Source of the DNA: Vesta saturnalis
Lineage: Eukaryota; Arthropoda; Insecta; Coleoptera; Lampyridae
Reading direction: 5' to 3'
DNA: 64,000 bases
Assembly: GCA_036346205.1 (NCBI GenBank)
Contig: JARFJB010000113.1
Span: 116,001 to 180,000, forward strand
The translations under genes and the position numbers were made by a program. The notes under the pieces were generated by a model, which was not told the DNA's origin, searched no databases, and saw only the letters and a list, made by a program, of their open reading frames with translations. Position 1 is the stretch's first letter. Each line of letters starts with the position of its first letter. Below are positions 53,524 to 64,000 of the stretch, in pieces.

Positions 53524-53790
53524 CTACTCTCCCTCTCCCTTTCCTCTCCATCTCAATCTCTCCCCATCTCTCACTCACTCACGCACTCTCACTCTTACCA
53601 CCCCCCTCTCTCCCTTTCTTCCCCTCTCTCTCCCTTTCTTCCCCTCTCCCCGTCACCTCCCTCCTCTCTCCCTCCCACCCTATTTTCCCCTCGCTCTCCA
53701 CCCGCGCGTGTGCGTGCGCGTGCGTGTGTGTGCGTATGCGTGTGCGAGTGCGAGTGCGCGTGTTTATGTGAGTATATATATATATATATT
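53524..53790. repeat. Polypyrimidine tract, GTGCG repeat and short (TA)n
   Basis: 53524-53700 is almost only C and T on this strand (CTCTCCC-type units). It is followed by GTGCGTGCG repeats to about 53770 and a short TA run. Confidence 0.95.
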
Positions 53791-54151
53791 ATTTCTGTAT
53801 AGTTGATAGTGTTATTTTTAACACTTGGCCATTATTAGATGTTCATTAAATAATGTTGATACTTACATATTTTGTAATAGTTAGTTTATTTTATGTATTG
53901 TCCTGTAAATGGAATTATTCTGTTGGGCAATAGATATAAATGTTATTCGCACTAAGTGATTAAGAAGCAGCATCTGTCACTACTGCCATTCTTTGAAATT
54001 ATTGTTTATGCGTTTTGCTTTACTTTTTATAAAAACAGTTTTTTTTCAAAACTATCTACAACTTGTACAATGAATTATCGGTATTTTGGTAACATTTTTA
54101 CACAATTTTTGTAAAATTTACGGAATTTTAGTATGCTACGTAATAACCACC
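53791..54151. other. No recognisable gene
   Basis: A/T-rich sequence up to the TTAA duplication of the second piggyBac. Confidence 0.4.
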
Positions 54152-54173
54152 TTAACCCATTTCCTGCCGTCGT

Positions 54174-54186
54174 CCCCAATTGGGGA
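54174..54186. repeat. Subterminal palindrome CCCCAATTGGGGA, copy 1 of 3
   Basis: 18 bp inside the left end of piggyBac-like element 2. Near copies are CCCAAATGGGGA (54514-54525) and CCCCAAATGGGGA (56332-56344). Their placement (left end, before the start codon, after the coding region) is like that of the palindromes in element 1. Confidence 0.8.
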
Positions 54187-54725
54187 TCAACTAAATTTTT
54201 CAACCTGGCAACATGGCATTTAGCAGTATGCAGTTGTTTTAAGGTTAGACGTCTTCTTAGTACACGTGTTTACGAAAAGTTCTCGAAAAAAAGTAAATTT
54301 ACAAGGTATATTGTGCTATTTAAGTGATTTATTAGTGATAAGTAACATTATTTCTTCGTGTCATACATAAACTCGAATAATTAGTACTATTCTATCAAAT
54401 TCAAAGTACTTTCCATATAAATCTTATTAACTGGAGTCTTCTAAATGTAATATTGATTAGTAAAACCTCTGTGGATTACTTAGAAGACTAAAATGTAAAA
54501 AAAATCGGTGGTACCCAAATGGGGATCACGGTAGATGCAGTGATGGTAAATAATAAAATTGTAATTGTTTGTGTTCCTAACGTATCCATTGAAACTCGTT
54601 GATTTATAAGGTGTATGAACAAGCCATTTCGATCCGCGTTGCCAGTTTAATTTTTTTTACCTCACTCAAAAAATTGTGGTAAAAAATATCGATACAAATT
54701 TTCTAATTTTGTTTCCAATGTCAAT

Positions 54726-56280
54726 ATGACCGGAAACAAATTTCTAACAATGAAGGAATTGGAAGAATATTGGGAAAATGATTTTGACCCTTCTGATGAC
54801 GAATATGCAGATGGTCCCATCGACATTGTGGAATTACCACCTAAAACAGTGGATGTTATTTCAGATTCAGAAGATTTAGAGGAAGACGTACTGGAAGATA
54901 CATTCCCTAAAGATGTTCCAGGGGCGATAGAGGTTCATGGCATACCTAGTACTTCAAATGATGAAGTCAATCCACGGAAGAAATTGAAAAAGGAAAAATA
55001 TATATCAAGGTGGGAAAGGGAAAGGGCTTCTTTTACGATTTTCCCTAATGGCAAAGATGAGTGTGCACAGCGGAAGCAAAATATGATAAATAATCTAAAG
55101 GGTAAAACACCAGTTCAAGTATTTGACGAGCTATTTTCTGATGATGTAGTTGAACTGATCGTAAGACAAACTGTAAATTACGCTGTCCAAAATAATCGAC
55201 ACCCGTTTACATTTTCTGCTGATTGTTTGAAAAATTTTTTGGGTATATTACTTTTGACTGCCTATCATTCGACAGTTCGGCATTTTCTCTGAAAATATCA
55301 GTATCGATGAAGAAATGATACGTTATTATGGCCACCATTACCTCAAACAATTCATTAGAGGTAAGCCCATTCGCTTCGGCTTCAAACAATGGGCTATGTG
55401 TTGCGACGAGAGTGGATATTGCTATAATGCAGAAATATATGAAGGAAGAAAGTCAAAGAATGAAAATGAAACCAATGGATTAGGAATGTCGGTAATACTG
55501 GAAGTTGTAGAACATCCAGAACAACATTATTTCTATTTTGATAACTTCTTTACCAGTTTCCATTTGATCAAAAAATTGAAAGATATGAACATACGAGCAA
55601 CAGGAACTGTGAGGTCGAACAGAATGAATAAGTGTCCCATAAAAAATGATAATGATATGAAGAAAGAGGACCGTGGAGCATTTGATTATAGTTTTGATAA
55701 AAGAAATGAAGTTTTTGGACTGGTCTGGAAAGATAATAATACGGTAAAAATATTATCAAATCATCAAGAAGTCGTACCATTGAGCCGAGTATCTAGATGG
55801 TCCAAAGCTGAGAAAAAGCAACTTTCAATTCCCCAACCAAATGCTGTACACCATTAAAATAAACATATGGGGGGTGTTGACAAACTAGATTGGCTAATTC
55901 AAAAATATCGCATAAAAATACGAGCCAAAAAGTGGTACTTTCCTATTTTTACAAATGCTATCGACATGACTCTTGTAAATGCTCGTGCACTTTAGTGTAT
56001 GCTAATGGCAATATACCTCTATTGAATTTTCGTCGAATGGTTGCAAGAGCATACCTAAATTTGCATTCGCTCTCTGACCCCAAAAAATCTGGTAGACCAT
56101 GACAAAAGTGCACAGAAACGTGTTCCGGATGGCATAAAAAGATTCTATTGGACATTATTTAGAAAGAACATTAGAGGGGAAGCAGAGAAAATGTGCAGTG
56201 TGTAAAAAAAAATGTTAGAAAACAGTGCGTCAAATGCGATGTTGAACTCCATGTTGATTGCTCAATGGAATGGCATGAAA
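54726..56280 (+). pseudogene. piggyBac-like transposase, internal deletion
   Basis: Opens with MTGNKFLTMKELEEYWENDF, an acidic N-terminus, then PRKKLKKEKY and the domain start VFDELFSDDVVELIVRQTVN. At about 55280 roughly 65 residues are missing compared with relatives; the sequence jumps from LLTAYHS to QFGIFSENISIDEEMI in another frame. That block holds the first catalytic Asp (SIDEEM); the second is in YFYFDNFFTS. An in-frame TAA at 55855-55857 precedes NKHMGGVDKLDWL with the third. Further shifts follow near 55993. A C-terminal Cys-rich segment, CSVCKKN then VKCDVELHVDC, ends the gene. Confidence 0.85.
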
Positions 56281-56679
56281 AATAATATAATTTTAATTTT
56301 TGTAACTTACATACATGACATACACCGTGAGCCCCAAATGGGGATTGTTAAAAAATTAATAAATAAACTATTTCAAGCAAAAATAATTGATAATATTACA
56401 CTTTATACTAATTTTATAACCATAAAATTAACATTTTAACAAATAATAACAAAAAATAAAATTTGACAGGAAATGGGTTAAATCTTAAGCGCATCTCGTA
56501 CAAACATAATTACTTTGAACGAGAACGTGACAAACAAGGGGCACTTGTTCCATTTTAATCTGTTATGCGGGTATGTAGTATATTATTGTGTAAAATATGA
56601 TACTTGGAAGGACTACTTTTAGCGCACGTCTGAAGCATGTGTGGTTAGTATAAATACAGTTAGTGCTATAAAAAAAAGG

Positions 56680-57108
56680 GATACAAAAGCCCAAAAAGAA
56701 GGTAAACCAGCTAAGCGGCGAAAACGTACGAAATCAAATTAAACACTAGTGAAGTTTTCGATTTCAGTATATCTAAAGTAGATGATGGTAGGAGAGGTTT
56801 ACTGGAACAATCACATGTTGCTGCCAATCGTGTACGATTCTTAAGAGAATATTACAAAAATAAAGAAGAAAAATTATACAATCCTGTATTCTTAGATGAA
56901 ACTTGAATTATCAGGCGAGGATCGCACAAAAGAAGCTAGCATGATAAATTTAAGGAAAGCGTGAAGAACAAGCCAATGGGTGAAGGAATAAGGTTTGTTG
57001 TAATTTAGTTATTACATTATAATTCCTAATAAAATAACTGTATTTTTTAGAATTATAGTTGCTCATGCAGATAGATTTACTTCCGATGCTTCACTTTTGT
57101 TTTCAAAA
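56680..57108 (+). pseudogene. ISL2EU-like transposase fragment with intron
   Basis: One exon reads RRGLLEQSHVAANRVRFLRE and NPVFLDET followed by TGA (56904-56906) where families have Trp. It continues with GEGIR to a 58-bp intron (56993-57050, GTTTGT to TTTTTTAG). The next exon restores the codon and reads IIVAHADRFTSDASLLFSKG. The spacing DETW ... HA...F...LLxFKSG is that of insect DDE_3-like proteins found in ISL2EU elements. The match ends at the border with the gypsy element. Confidence 0.55.
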
Positions 57109-58604
57109 GGATTGGTTTGGGGAGTGTACAAGGGTGTTAACCTATGTTCCTTTAGGGCCTCCGTAAACAAATTACTGGTATACTGGGAACCGTTGTCTGT
57201 GAGTAGTTTGTGGGGACATCCATGGCGGAAAGCCTGGAGGATTGCTGGACTGGTAGTTTGGCGAAGATGTTTTAGTGTCATACATTTCGTCAGGCAATCT
57301 TGGAACACTAACTCGAAAAAGTGTGCTTTCTTGGTCCTGGGTAATTGTCCTATTAGATAAGTGCTGACGATTTGCCAAGGATGCTCGGTCTTGGAGAAAT
57401 ACATTTCACCAGCTGGTTTTTGTGGCGAGGTTTTAAATTGGAGGCAAGTATTAGATTTCTTGACATGTTTAATTACGTCTCCTTTTATGCCAGGCCAATA
57501 GTAGTGACGGTAGAATCGGGGGAGTGTCTTGGCGATACCTAGGTGACCGGCTGTGGTAGTGTCGTAACATTCTCTAAGATTGTTGTCTCTTTGATTCCGG
57601 GGGACGCACATCTTCCACCCCCCATGTACGCCGATCTCGATTTCTGTTGAGGAATTGGGTAATTGCTTGTATACGAAACTATTCTGTATTTTATAGAGGG
57701 GAAAATTGACTGGATTCTGCTGGACCTGTTGGAGGAGAGTTTGGTACCACAAACATTCCTGATTCTCCTGTGCTATCCACTCAAGAGGAGAGAGAGTGGG
57801 TGCACTGGGGACGGAATCATGCAGACGGGAAAGTGCATCGGCCAGTTTATTAAGAGTTCCCTTTCGGCAGTCGATCGAAAAATAGTATTGTTGCAGTTCT
57901 AGGATCCAGAGGGCGAAGCATGAGGTTGGTTTTGCAAGGGATCTCAGCCACTTTAAACTCCGGTGATCGGTGAGTACAATAAACTTGTAACCTTCGAGGT
58001 AACCTTTAAATTTCAGGATTGCCCACACTACTGCTAGGCATACTTTTTTGATGGTGGAGTAGTTACGTTCGGTAGGGGTGAGTGCTTTACTTATATAAAC
58101 GATCACCTTTTCTTCTGGTTCTTGTCCCTGAGTAAGGACAGCTCCGAGTCCGGTGTCACTGGCATTTGTCTGGAGAACGAAGGTTTACGTGAAGTCTAGG
58201 CATACCAGTACTGGGAGAGAAATGAGCGTTAGTTTGATTCGTTCGAAAGCCTCCTGTTGTTGTGACGTCCAAAGGAACTTGCGGTCCTTTTGCATGAGTT
58301 GGGTTAACGATTGGCTGAGCTGGGCGAACTAGGGGAATGCATTTCCTGTACCATGAGGACATACCCAGAAATCGGCGTAATTGCTTTGTGGTACGTGGGG
58401 GAGGAAAGTTTGCAATATATTCGACTTTATCGGGATCAGGTTAGATTCCTTCAGCTGTGATTACATATCCCAGATACTTCAAAGATGTCCTACAGAATTG
58501 GCATTTATCTGGTTGTAGTGTCAGACCGTTTTCCCGAAGTCGTCGAAAAACTTCACGTAAGTTTTGTAGATGTTCGGGGAACGTTTTTCCTAATACAATA
58601 ATGT
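57109..58604 (-). pseudogene. gypsy pol: RT thumb, RNase H and integrase
   Basis: The reverse-transcriptase YLDD box lies at the upstream border near 58610 in a shifted frame. LRRFLGMSSWYRK follows near 58350. The frame 57063-58106 has RNase H (YISKALTPTERNYSTIKK, VLTDHRSLKWL, NKLADALSRL) and integrase. The integrase zinc-finger region reads HLGIAKTLPRFYRHYYWPGI. In the core the first catalytic Asp is replaced by Tyr (IVSTYLIGQL). The second is kept (LLTDNGSQYTS). The third is lost by truncation after YTPQTNP. The last codons of the open frame are host sequence read by chance. Confidence 0.8.
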
Positions 58605-59853
58605 CATCTAGATAGACGAAGGCTTTTCCAGTTAAGTCTGGTCCAATGATACTGTCTAGTAGACGTTGGAAAGTGGCTGGGGCTGAGTAAGGGCAATACT
58701 TTAAATTGGCAGAGACCGCGTCCTGGCACCATAAAAGCAGTAATGAGTTTACTGTCTTCCGCTAGAGGAACTTGCCAATACCCCTGTTTTAAGTCTAGGG
58801 TGCTGATATAGTTGCCTTCATGGAGTTGGTCCAGGATTCCTTGAATGAACGGTAAGGGATACGCATCTTTAAATGTTAGTTGATTGACCTTTCTAAAATC
58901 AAAACAGAATCTGTAGGTACCTGATGGTTTCCGTACAAGTACTACTGGTGAACTCCATGGGCTTCGAGATGGTTTTATGATGTCGTTGGCTAACATATCT
59001 ACTTCTTGGTTGATGATGTTTTGCATGGCTGGATTCCTCGGATAACACCTTTGCTTGACTGGTTCTACTCCAGGCAATAAAGTAATGCGGTGAGTCACTG
59101 TTGATGTTCTGCCAGGTAAAGGTTGAAATTTTGTTAGTTCTAGATCCAAAAATTGGTTGAGTTGGTGAAGCTCCTCACCATCCGGTTCGTGGATACCGCT
59201 TAGTCCACCCGATTATTCTGTCTGAAGGGGAATTTGATATTGTTAAACTTAATTTGACGTGGATGAAGCCGAATCGTGGTATGAGTTTGTTTCAAGAAGT
59301 CCAATCCGAGGACTACCTCAGTGGAAAGCGTTGGCAAATATTGTCCTACTACTACATGTGGTTGCTGGCTTATTGTTGCTGGAAAACGGTAACAACCTAA
59401 GGCGTGGATGGTTGTATTGTCTGCCAAACGAACTGGCTCTTGGGCGAGCTTCTCAGGAAAAATGGAATTACGTAGTAAGATATTTTTCACTTTACTATCA
59501 AAATACGCGCGAGAGGCTTGAACTGGATGATCGAATATTTTGAGAATCACGAACAATCTATTATCAGGTAACATGGGTAACAGCGTTGGTGTTGTTAGTG
59601 GTTGGTTAAATTCTTTAACTTTTTGTAGCCACCCGTGCCATGCCTTCTGGGATGTCATTGGTTTATTCGGGGAGTTAAGGGACATAGCCTGTTGTAGCAT
59701 CGGTTCCCTTACTTCCTTCACTGGCAATGGTAGTTTTCCGGACGAGGACAGAGACAATCTTTGGATAACACTCCTAGTTTTCCACATCGGGAACAGAAAG
59801 GTTTGAACAACGGGTTCGTATGTGTCCTTTCTCACCACAAGTCCAATACACAT
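58604..59853 (-). pseudogene. gypsy pol: protease and reverse transcriptase N-terminal part
   Basis: 59200-59853 encodes the protease region. LPDNRLFVILKIFDHPVQAS passes directly to RAYFDSK, so the active-site D-S-G-A segment is missing by an in-frame deletion of about 18 bp. The later flap region EVVLGLDFLK is present. 58604-59149 is reverse transcriptase with HRITLLPGVEPVKQRCYPRN, SRSPWSSPVVLVRKPSG, FCFDFRKVNQLT and ISTLDLKQGYWQVPL. A shift near 58700 leads out of frame before the YLDD box. Confidence 0.8.
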
Positions 59854-60778
59854 CTTCTCGTTTGTATACTAAACTTGGGATCTCGACAGGCTTACTAATT
59901 TGTTGTTTTGTAGCTTGAAGGGATGCGATACGAGAGGTAGAGGGAGGATGGAAAGTTTGAAAACGCACCCTAGGTGAAGGGGTAACTGTAGCAGGGCTGT
60001 AACTTTTCTTGGGTAATCGCTCATATTGGCTGGCCATCTCCAATAGCTCCGGTAACGTATTAAAGTCTTGTTGTCCGATATAATACTTATATTCGGTCCT
60101 TAGGTTGTTCTCGTATATTCGATCCAGTTGGTTAGTGGTAGTTAACCCTCCATGTCGACGCATTAACGTTAAAATGTAAGTGGTATAGTCTCCAGCTTTC
60201 TCCTTTGGCCCTTGTATACGGTTTCGTATCCCTTCTTCAAGTTTATGCAGGTAACGGTGTGGTAGAAACTGTAATCGGAAGTCTCTTATTAAATCGTTCC
60301 AGGTAACCCAATTACTTCTATTATTCCTATACCACAGGAACACATTATCTTTGAACAATTCAGGTAGGGCTTGTAGCATATCATTTTCAGGAATGTGATA
60401 GCAACCTTGCAGTTCTGGTCACCTTTCAAGGAACCACATTGGATCACTTATCCCATCATATTTAATTCCCCACTTCCGAACTCTGTCGCAAGTGACCATA
60501 ATTCTATTTAGAGCGTTGATCTGACTGGTATTGGATGGACCAGGTGCAATAATATTTGGTTCACTGTCCGCGAGGCGTGTGAGATGTTCTATAGGTACAG
60601 GTAAGTCTATTTGTCCTTCTCCTCTTCTGAGATACATGACAATCCTTGCTCTGAGGTTATCATTAGTTCCTGTTGTGTCGAGGCGATATTTCTCTGCTTC
60701 TTCTATCAGTTCCTCTTTCTTGAGTGTATACACCCATCCCACTCGCAAATCTTTTACTTCAGATTGACTGGTACTCAT
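59774..60778 (-). pseudogene. gypsy gag with SAP-like N-terminus
   Basis: The frame 60419-60778 opens MSTSQSEVKDLRVGWVYTLK and has a SAP-like helix pair (LKKEELIEEAEKYRLDTTGT and LRARIVMYL). After a stop near 60419 the frame 59774-60379 holds the capsid-like region (LFKDNVFLWYRNNRSNWVTW and DFRLQFLPHRYLHKLEEGI). Near the end the zinc knuckle reads YWTCGEKGHIRTRC; the first Cys of C-x2-C is Tyr (TAT for TGT), so the knuckle is damaged. Gag packs RNA and forms the particle of the retroelement. Confidence 0.75.
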
Positions 60779-60849
60779 TTGTTTTGTTTTCAGGTGCTGG
60801 ACTGGTTGAAGATGTGAAAATTAATATGATTCTGGTTTTATCGTGGAAA

Positions 60850-61600
60850 TGCTGCAAACTTTTCAAGTTGCGGATTCTATAGATGTAAATTTTAGGTTTG
60901 CTGTAAAGAATGGTTAATCACTGCTTATTTGTAATTTGTGAAAACTTGTGATTTTAAGTTTTCCTGTAAGAAAATGATTAATTATTTGAAACTTAAAAAC
61001 ACTACTGTTTTCCCCTACTTATTGGTAATTTGTAAATAATTGTAGTGTCAAGTTTTCCTGTAAGAAATTAGTTAATTATTTAACAACTAAAACACTTTTG
61101 ATGTCCACTAATTATTTGTAATTTAAAGCACTATGGGTTTTACTAATTCTGTGTAAACTTTCAACACTTTTGTTTTCTGCTAAAAAGAATGGTTAAACAC
61201 TAGACGTTTTGAAATCTATAACACTTATCGTTTTAAATTTCTTGTATCAAAATCGTTGGTATCTATAACACTTCATTTTCTTCTGTGCCAGAGCTATTAA
61301 TCACTAAGTACCACTAATTTTAACTGGGATCCTGTAAAAGAATGATTAATTTTTAATTGCTCTGTCAAAGAATGATTAATTTTTTTTCCGCCTGTTATTA
61401 TAACAGAATTGGTTTTATACCTGGTTCTCTGAAAAGAAGAATTGTGATTATTTGCAGTTAAAGAAAGATTATTTATTTCTATGGTGGGCTTCTTTCGGAA
61501 AGAAAGAGTTATTTATTTTATATCAACTACTCCGGCTTGGCTCTGAAAATTAAGAAATTAATGTTTGTGCAATTATTTCGGCTTCTTGCTGAAATTCAAA
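60850..61600. repeat. Degenerate tandem repeats in gypsy leader region
   Basis: Units such as TTTTCCTGTAAGAAAATGATT recur near 60960, 61046, 61333 and 61358 with much drift. The region lies between the candidate 5' LTR and gag and is the untranslated leader of the element. No other gene is seen. Confidence 0.6.
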
Positions 61601-61920
61601 TATAGTTATTCCCTGTCTTTCTAGAACGTACTGTTTGAGTTGTATTATTTGTCCAATTTAACAGGTTTTGATAATTACCTTCTGCTGGTCGAGCCTCTAC
61701 GTTATTAGGTGGCAATTGTAACGTTTGCTACAATAAATTTCTGGTTTGCTGCTCTTGTTTGAGCTAGGAGACTCCTCAAAGGCGTGGATTAGACCACCTT
61801 TCTCTTTTGTGGACGATTGTTATTACAACTCTACAAATCTAGAATTTGCTAGGATTAGAATAAGTAAAGAAGGATGACTGATTAACTATGAACAAGTAGT
61901 TTACTATTTTCAACATTATT

Positions 61921-63090
61921 TTACTGCAACATTTGACGGTCAGGTATGAATTGTTGGACATGCTTTTTAAACTGGTTTGTAGTTAGTTTTTTGCAATAAT
62001 CAGGTAGTGAATTATAAACATTGACGAAATTATAACTAAAAGAGCGTCCAAAATGTGAGGTTTTATGTCGAGGAGGAGTAATTTAGGAACAAAATCTGGT
62101 GTTTGCACTTAATTTTATCTTTTCATAGAGGTACGGTGATATTTTGCCAGTAATGATTTTATCATACAGAGTAGCAGAGCGCACAAATCTTCTGTTTTTC
62201 ATATTTAACCACTGTATATCAATTAATTTGTGTGAAATGTGTTCATACTTCCTTACACCATAAATCAAGCGTAGGCCAGAATTCTGAATTTTTTTAATTC
62301 TTTGTTTGTCCGTAGCATCTAAGCAAGGTCCATAGAGAACGTCACAGTAGTTAAACTGCGAGAGGACAAGTGACTCACATAGGATTATTTTTAAATCTTG
62401 ACCAATGCTGTATCGATTTTGAAAGATCAGTTTTAAATTTAAAAACGCTTTCTTTATCATCTCTGAGACGTGTGCCTTAAATCTAAGGTTAGAGTCCATA
62501 ATCACTCCAAGATTTTTAACTTGCCCCTGAACAAGTAATATAGACTCCTTAACACGAATTTGTACGGCACATTTATGTCGGTCCCTTGCCTTACTTTTAC
62601 CAAATAGCATCACAGATGATTTTGATGCATTGATATGCAACCCGTGCTCCTCAGACGTTTTAATAAGACTGCAGATATCACTATTTAAGCACTCTACCGC
62701 TTGTGTTGTACTACGTTCCTCAAAATCGTAGAATAGTTGAGTGTCATCTGCATATTGATGAAACTTAACATACTTTAGACATTTGTAAAAATTCGAAGTA
62801 TACAAGACGAAAAGCAAGGGGCCCAAAGTCGAACCCTGAGGAACCCCACAGGTTACAGGCAGTGCATCAGACTTTTTATTGTTGAGTACTACTGGTTGTG
62901 TTCTATCCTTAAGATAATTTCCAACTAAGGTACAAGCGTCTGAACTGATGCCAACATAATGCAGTATGCTCACTAATAGATCATGACTAATAGTGTCAAA
63001 GGCCTTAGAAAAATCAAGCGAAACTAAAATTGATAATTTTCCCGAATCCGTTGCAGCAAAGAAGTCATCAGCTATATTTAACAGAGCAGT
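61921..63090 (-). pseudogene. LINE reverse transcriptase, 5'-truncated, one stop
   Basis: The frame runs open from about 63090: ILVSLDFSKAFDTISHDLLV, GVPQGSTLGPLLFVLYTSNF, the catalytic box FHQYADDTQLF, then HGLHINASKSSVMLFGKSKA and the thumb region (NLGVIMDSNLRFKAHVSEMI). At 62083-62085 a TAA interrupts, and the same frame continues to YNSLPDYCKKLTTNQFKKHV and the natural stop at 61921-61923. The C-terminus and SKAFDT/YADD context suggest a CR1/L2-like clade. The copy starts at a (TA)n run, so its endonuclease part is missing. Confidence 0.85.
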
Positions 63091-63103
63091 TGCACAACTG
63101 TAT

Positions 63104-63106
<3 letters not shown>

Positions 63107-63145
<39 letters not shown>
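63107..63145. repeat. (TA)n microsatellite
   Basis: TA run at the 5' truncation border of the LINE. Confidence 0.95.
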
Positions 63146-63150
<5 letters not shown>

Positions 63151-64000
63151 GACAATAATAATAAACTAAAAATGTATCCTGGTATAAAATAAGGAATAAT
63201 AAATTATCAAGTAAAATAAGTATTCTCGGTAACTCGTTCGTGAGGTACGCCACTGTCGCTTTCACGTGCGAAACATAATGAATGATTGATTACTTGTACG
63301 TTGATGTGTTTTTGTGTAATTAAATTTTATTATAACGGAGTGTGGTTGTATGGGGAAGTGTTACCGGTGAGATGGTTTATACTTTATATGTTTTTGTCAA
63401 TACTTGGGTTATGATCGACCGTGTGTTTTACCAATTTATAATTTCTAAGATTGGGGAAGTGGAGTATAATCAAATACTAGGGATATAGGGGTAGTTTTGG
63501 CTGATTAATAGGTGGATTCGGGAAAGTATGGGTATAAATCTATGTGCTCAAGGCCTTCACCTCCAAATACTGTTTGCCTGTACGGCAAGTCACTTAAAGG
63601 TTAATAATTACTTTGGGAAGTGACTATACGCACGGGGCTTCCACCACCAGGCATGTAGCGACGTAGATCTTTATAATTTGAACCTTTATGTCCGGGTCTT
63701 CATCACCAAACGTTAACGATTCAACCTATAAATTATTTAAATTGCTTTTCACTCTTGCGGTAGGATCTGGCTATGAATTTAGGTCATTCGTACCCTTTGC
63801 TGGAAAATTCGAGGTTAATCACCTTAGGCAATTCCAATAACCAACTTTACACCCACAACTCGGGCGTTGACCTCCAAGCTGTTTTCGTTTGGAGGTGTCT
63901 CCGAAGAGGGTTTTTGGGATAGATATGCAGGTATTAATCAAAAGGGTAAATGTTTATGAATTCGGGTTGAACAAGGGAGAAGGAATCGGGGTGGAAAGTA
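63146..64000. other. No recognisable gene
   Basis: The last 850 bases contain only short frames. The composition is less A/T-rich from about 63540, but no domain, RNA gene or repeat was recognised. Confidence 0.45.

Larger units (their letters stand above)
54156..56477 (+). mobile_element. piggyBac-like element 2 with intact TTAA duplications
   Basis: The ends CCCATTTCCTGCCG (54156) and, reversed, CCCATTTCCTGTCA (56477) are inverted repeats flanked by TTAA on both sides (54152-54155, 56478-56481). The element encodes one transposase. A palindromic motif CCCCAATTGGGG occurs at 54174 with near copies at 54513 and 56332. The family is distinct from element 1. The perfect target duplication points to a later or better preserved insertion. 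Confidence 0.9.
57109..61840 (-). mobile_element. Ty3/gypsy-like LTR retrotransposon, 3'-truncated
   Basis: On the minus strand gag, protease, reverse transcriptase, RNase H and integrase follow in the usual order. The element stops at about 57109 inside the integrase core, just before the catalytic Glu. A possible 5' LTR lies at about 61729-61840 (minus strand start TGTAGAGTTG, end CGTTACA), but without a 3' LTR this cannot be tested here. The border at 57109 meets the ISL2EU-like exon. Confidence 0.8.

Overview
This window is AT-rich, gene-poor eukaryotic nuclear DNA, most likely from an insect. The evidence is arthropod-type transposons with spliced genes, tRNA-derived repeats, long (TG)n and (TA)n microsatellites, and a C2H2 zinc-finger gene whose linkers read HSxSxEF rather than TGEKP. 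I cannot name the species. Almost everything recognisable is a transposable element in some state of decay, often nested. The only convincingly intact host-type gene is an 18-finger C2H2 protein at 27370-29205 (+). Its decayed paralogue lies in the opposite orientation at 4570-6321 (-).

Layout. 1-6.3 kb: a tRNA-related repeat with a perfect 41-bp inverted repeat, a pogo-like transposase scrap, an exact 258-bp tandem duplication, a ~480-bp (TG)n tract running into a Penelope-type GIY-YIG fragment, and the zinc-finger pseudogene. 7-9.6 kb: a LINE with endonuclease and reverse transcriptase. 11-16.5 kb: SINE and tRNA-like units, microsatellites, transposase scraps, a THAP-like exon start and a SINE split by a reverse-transcriptase fragment. 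16.9-19.4 kb: an endogenous Polinton/adintovirus-like fragment with five consecutive minus-strand genes (two small basic proteins, one 173-residue protein, a retrovirus-type integrase and the end of a minor capsid protein). 19.4-22 kb: a MULE scrap and a pogo element. 22.1-23.4 kb and 31.1-32.2 kb: two copies of one unclassified repeat, each with its own 4-bp target duplication. 24.5-26.9 kb: a mariner-like element with ~415-bp inverted repeats.

27.3-37.4 kb: the zinc-finger gene followed by a PIF/Harbinger element. This element has matching ends at 29366 and 37349, a spliced MADF gene and a spliced transposase. It was filled by a LINE (itself split by the 4-bp-TSD repeat), a MULE fragment and an LTR retroelement. 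37.6-43.1 kb: a CAAGG-rich repeat, Tc1 and mariner fragments, an unrecognised TE-associated protein family and a nearly complete mariner. 44.3-49.9 kb: a mariner-like element with ~800-bp inverted repeats that contain the end of its own coding region; a three-exon piggyBac is inserted in one arm. 50-53.8 kb: SINE, a cluster of TCAAGGYCR motifs, a mariner C-terminus and simple repeats. 54.2-56.5 kb: a second piggyBac with perfect TTAA duplications. 56.7-64 kb: an ISL2EU-like fragment, a truncated Ty3/gypsy element and a 5'-truncated LINE.

There is no operon or pathway. The genes relate to each other through insertion history. The least ordinary signals are the Polinton/adintovirus fragment, the three-copy palindromes placed alike in two unrelated piggyBacs, the long-TIR mariner with coding sequence inside its repeats, the 4-bp-TSD repeat pair, the filled Harbinger element and the nine-site TCAAGGYCR cluster.
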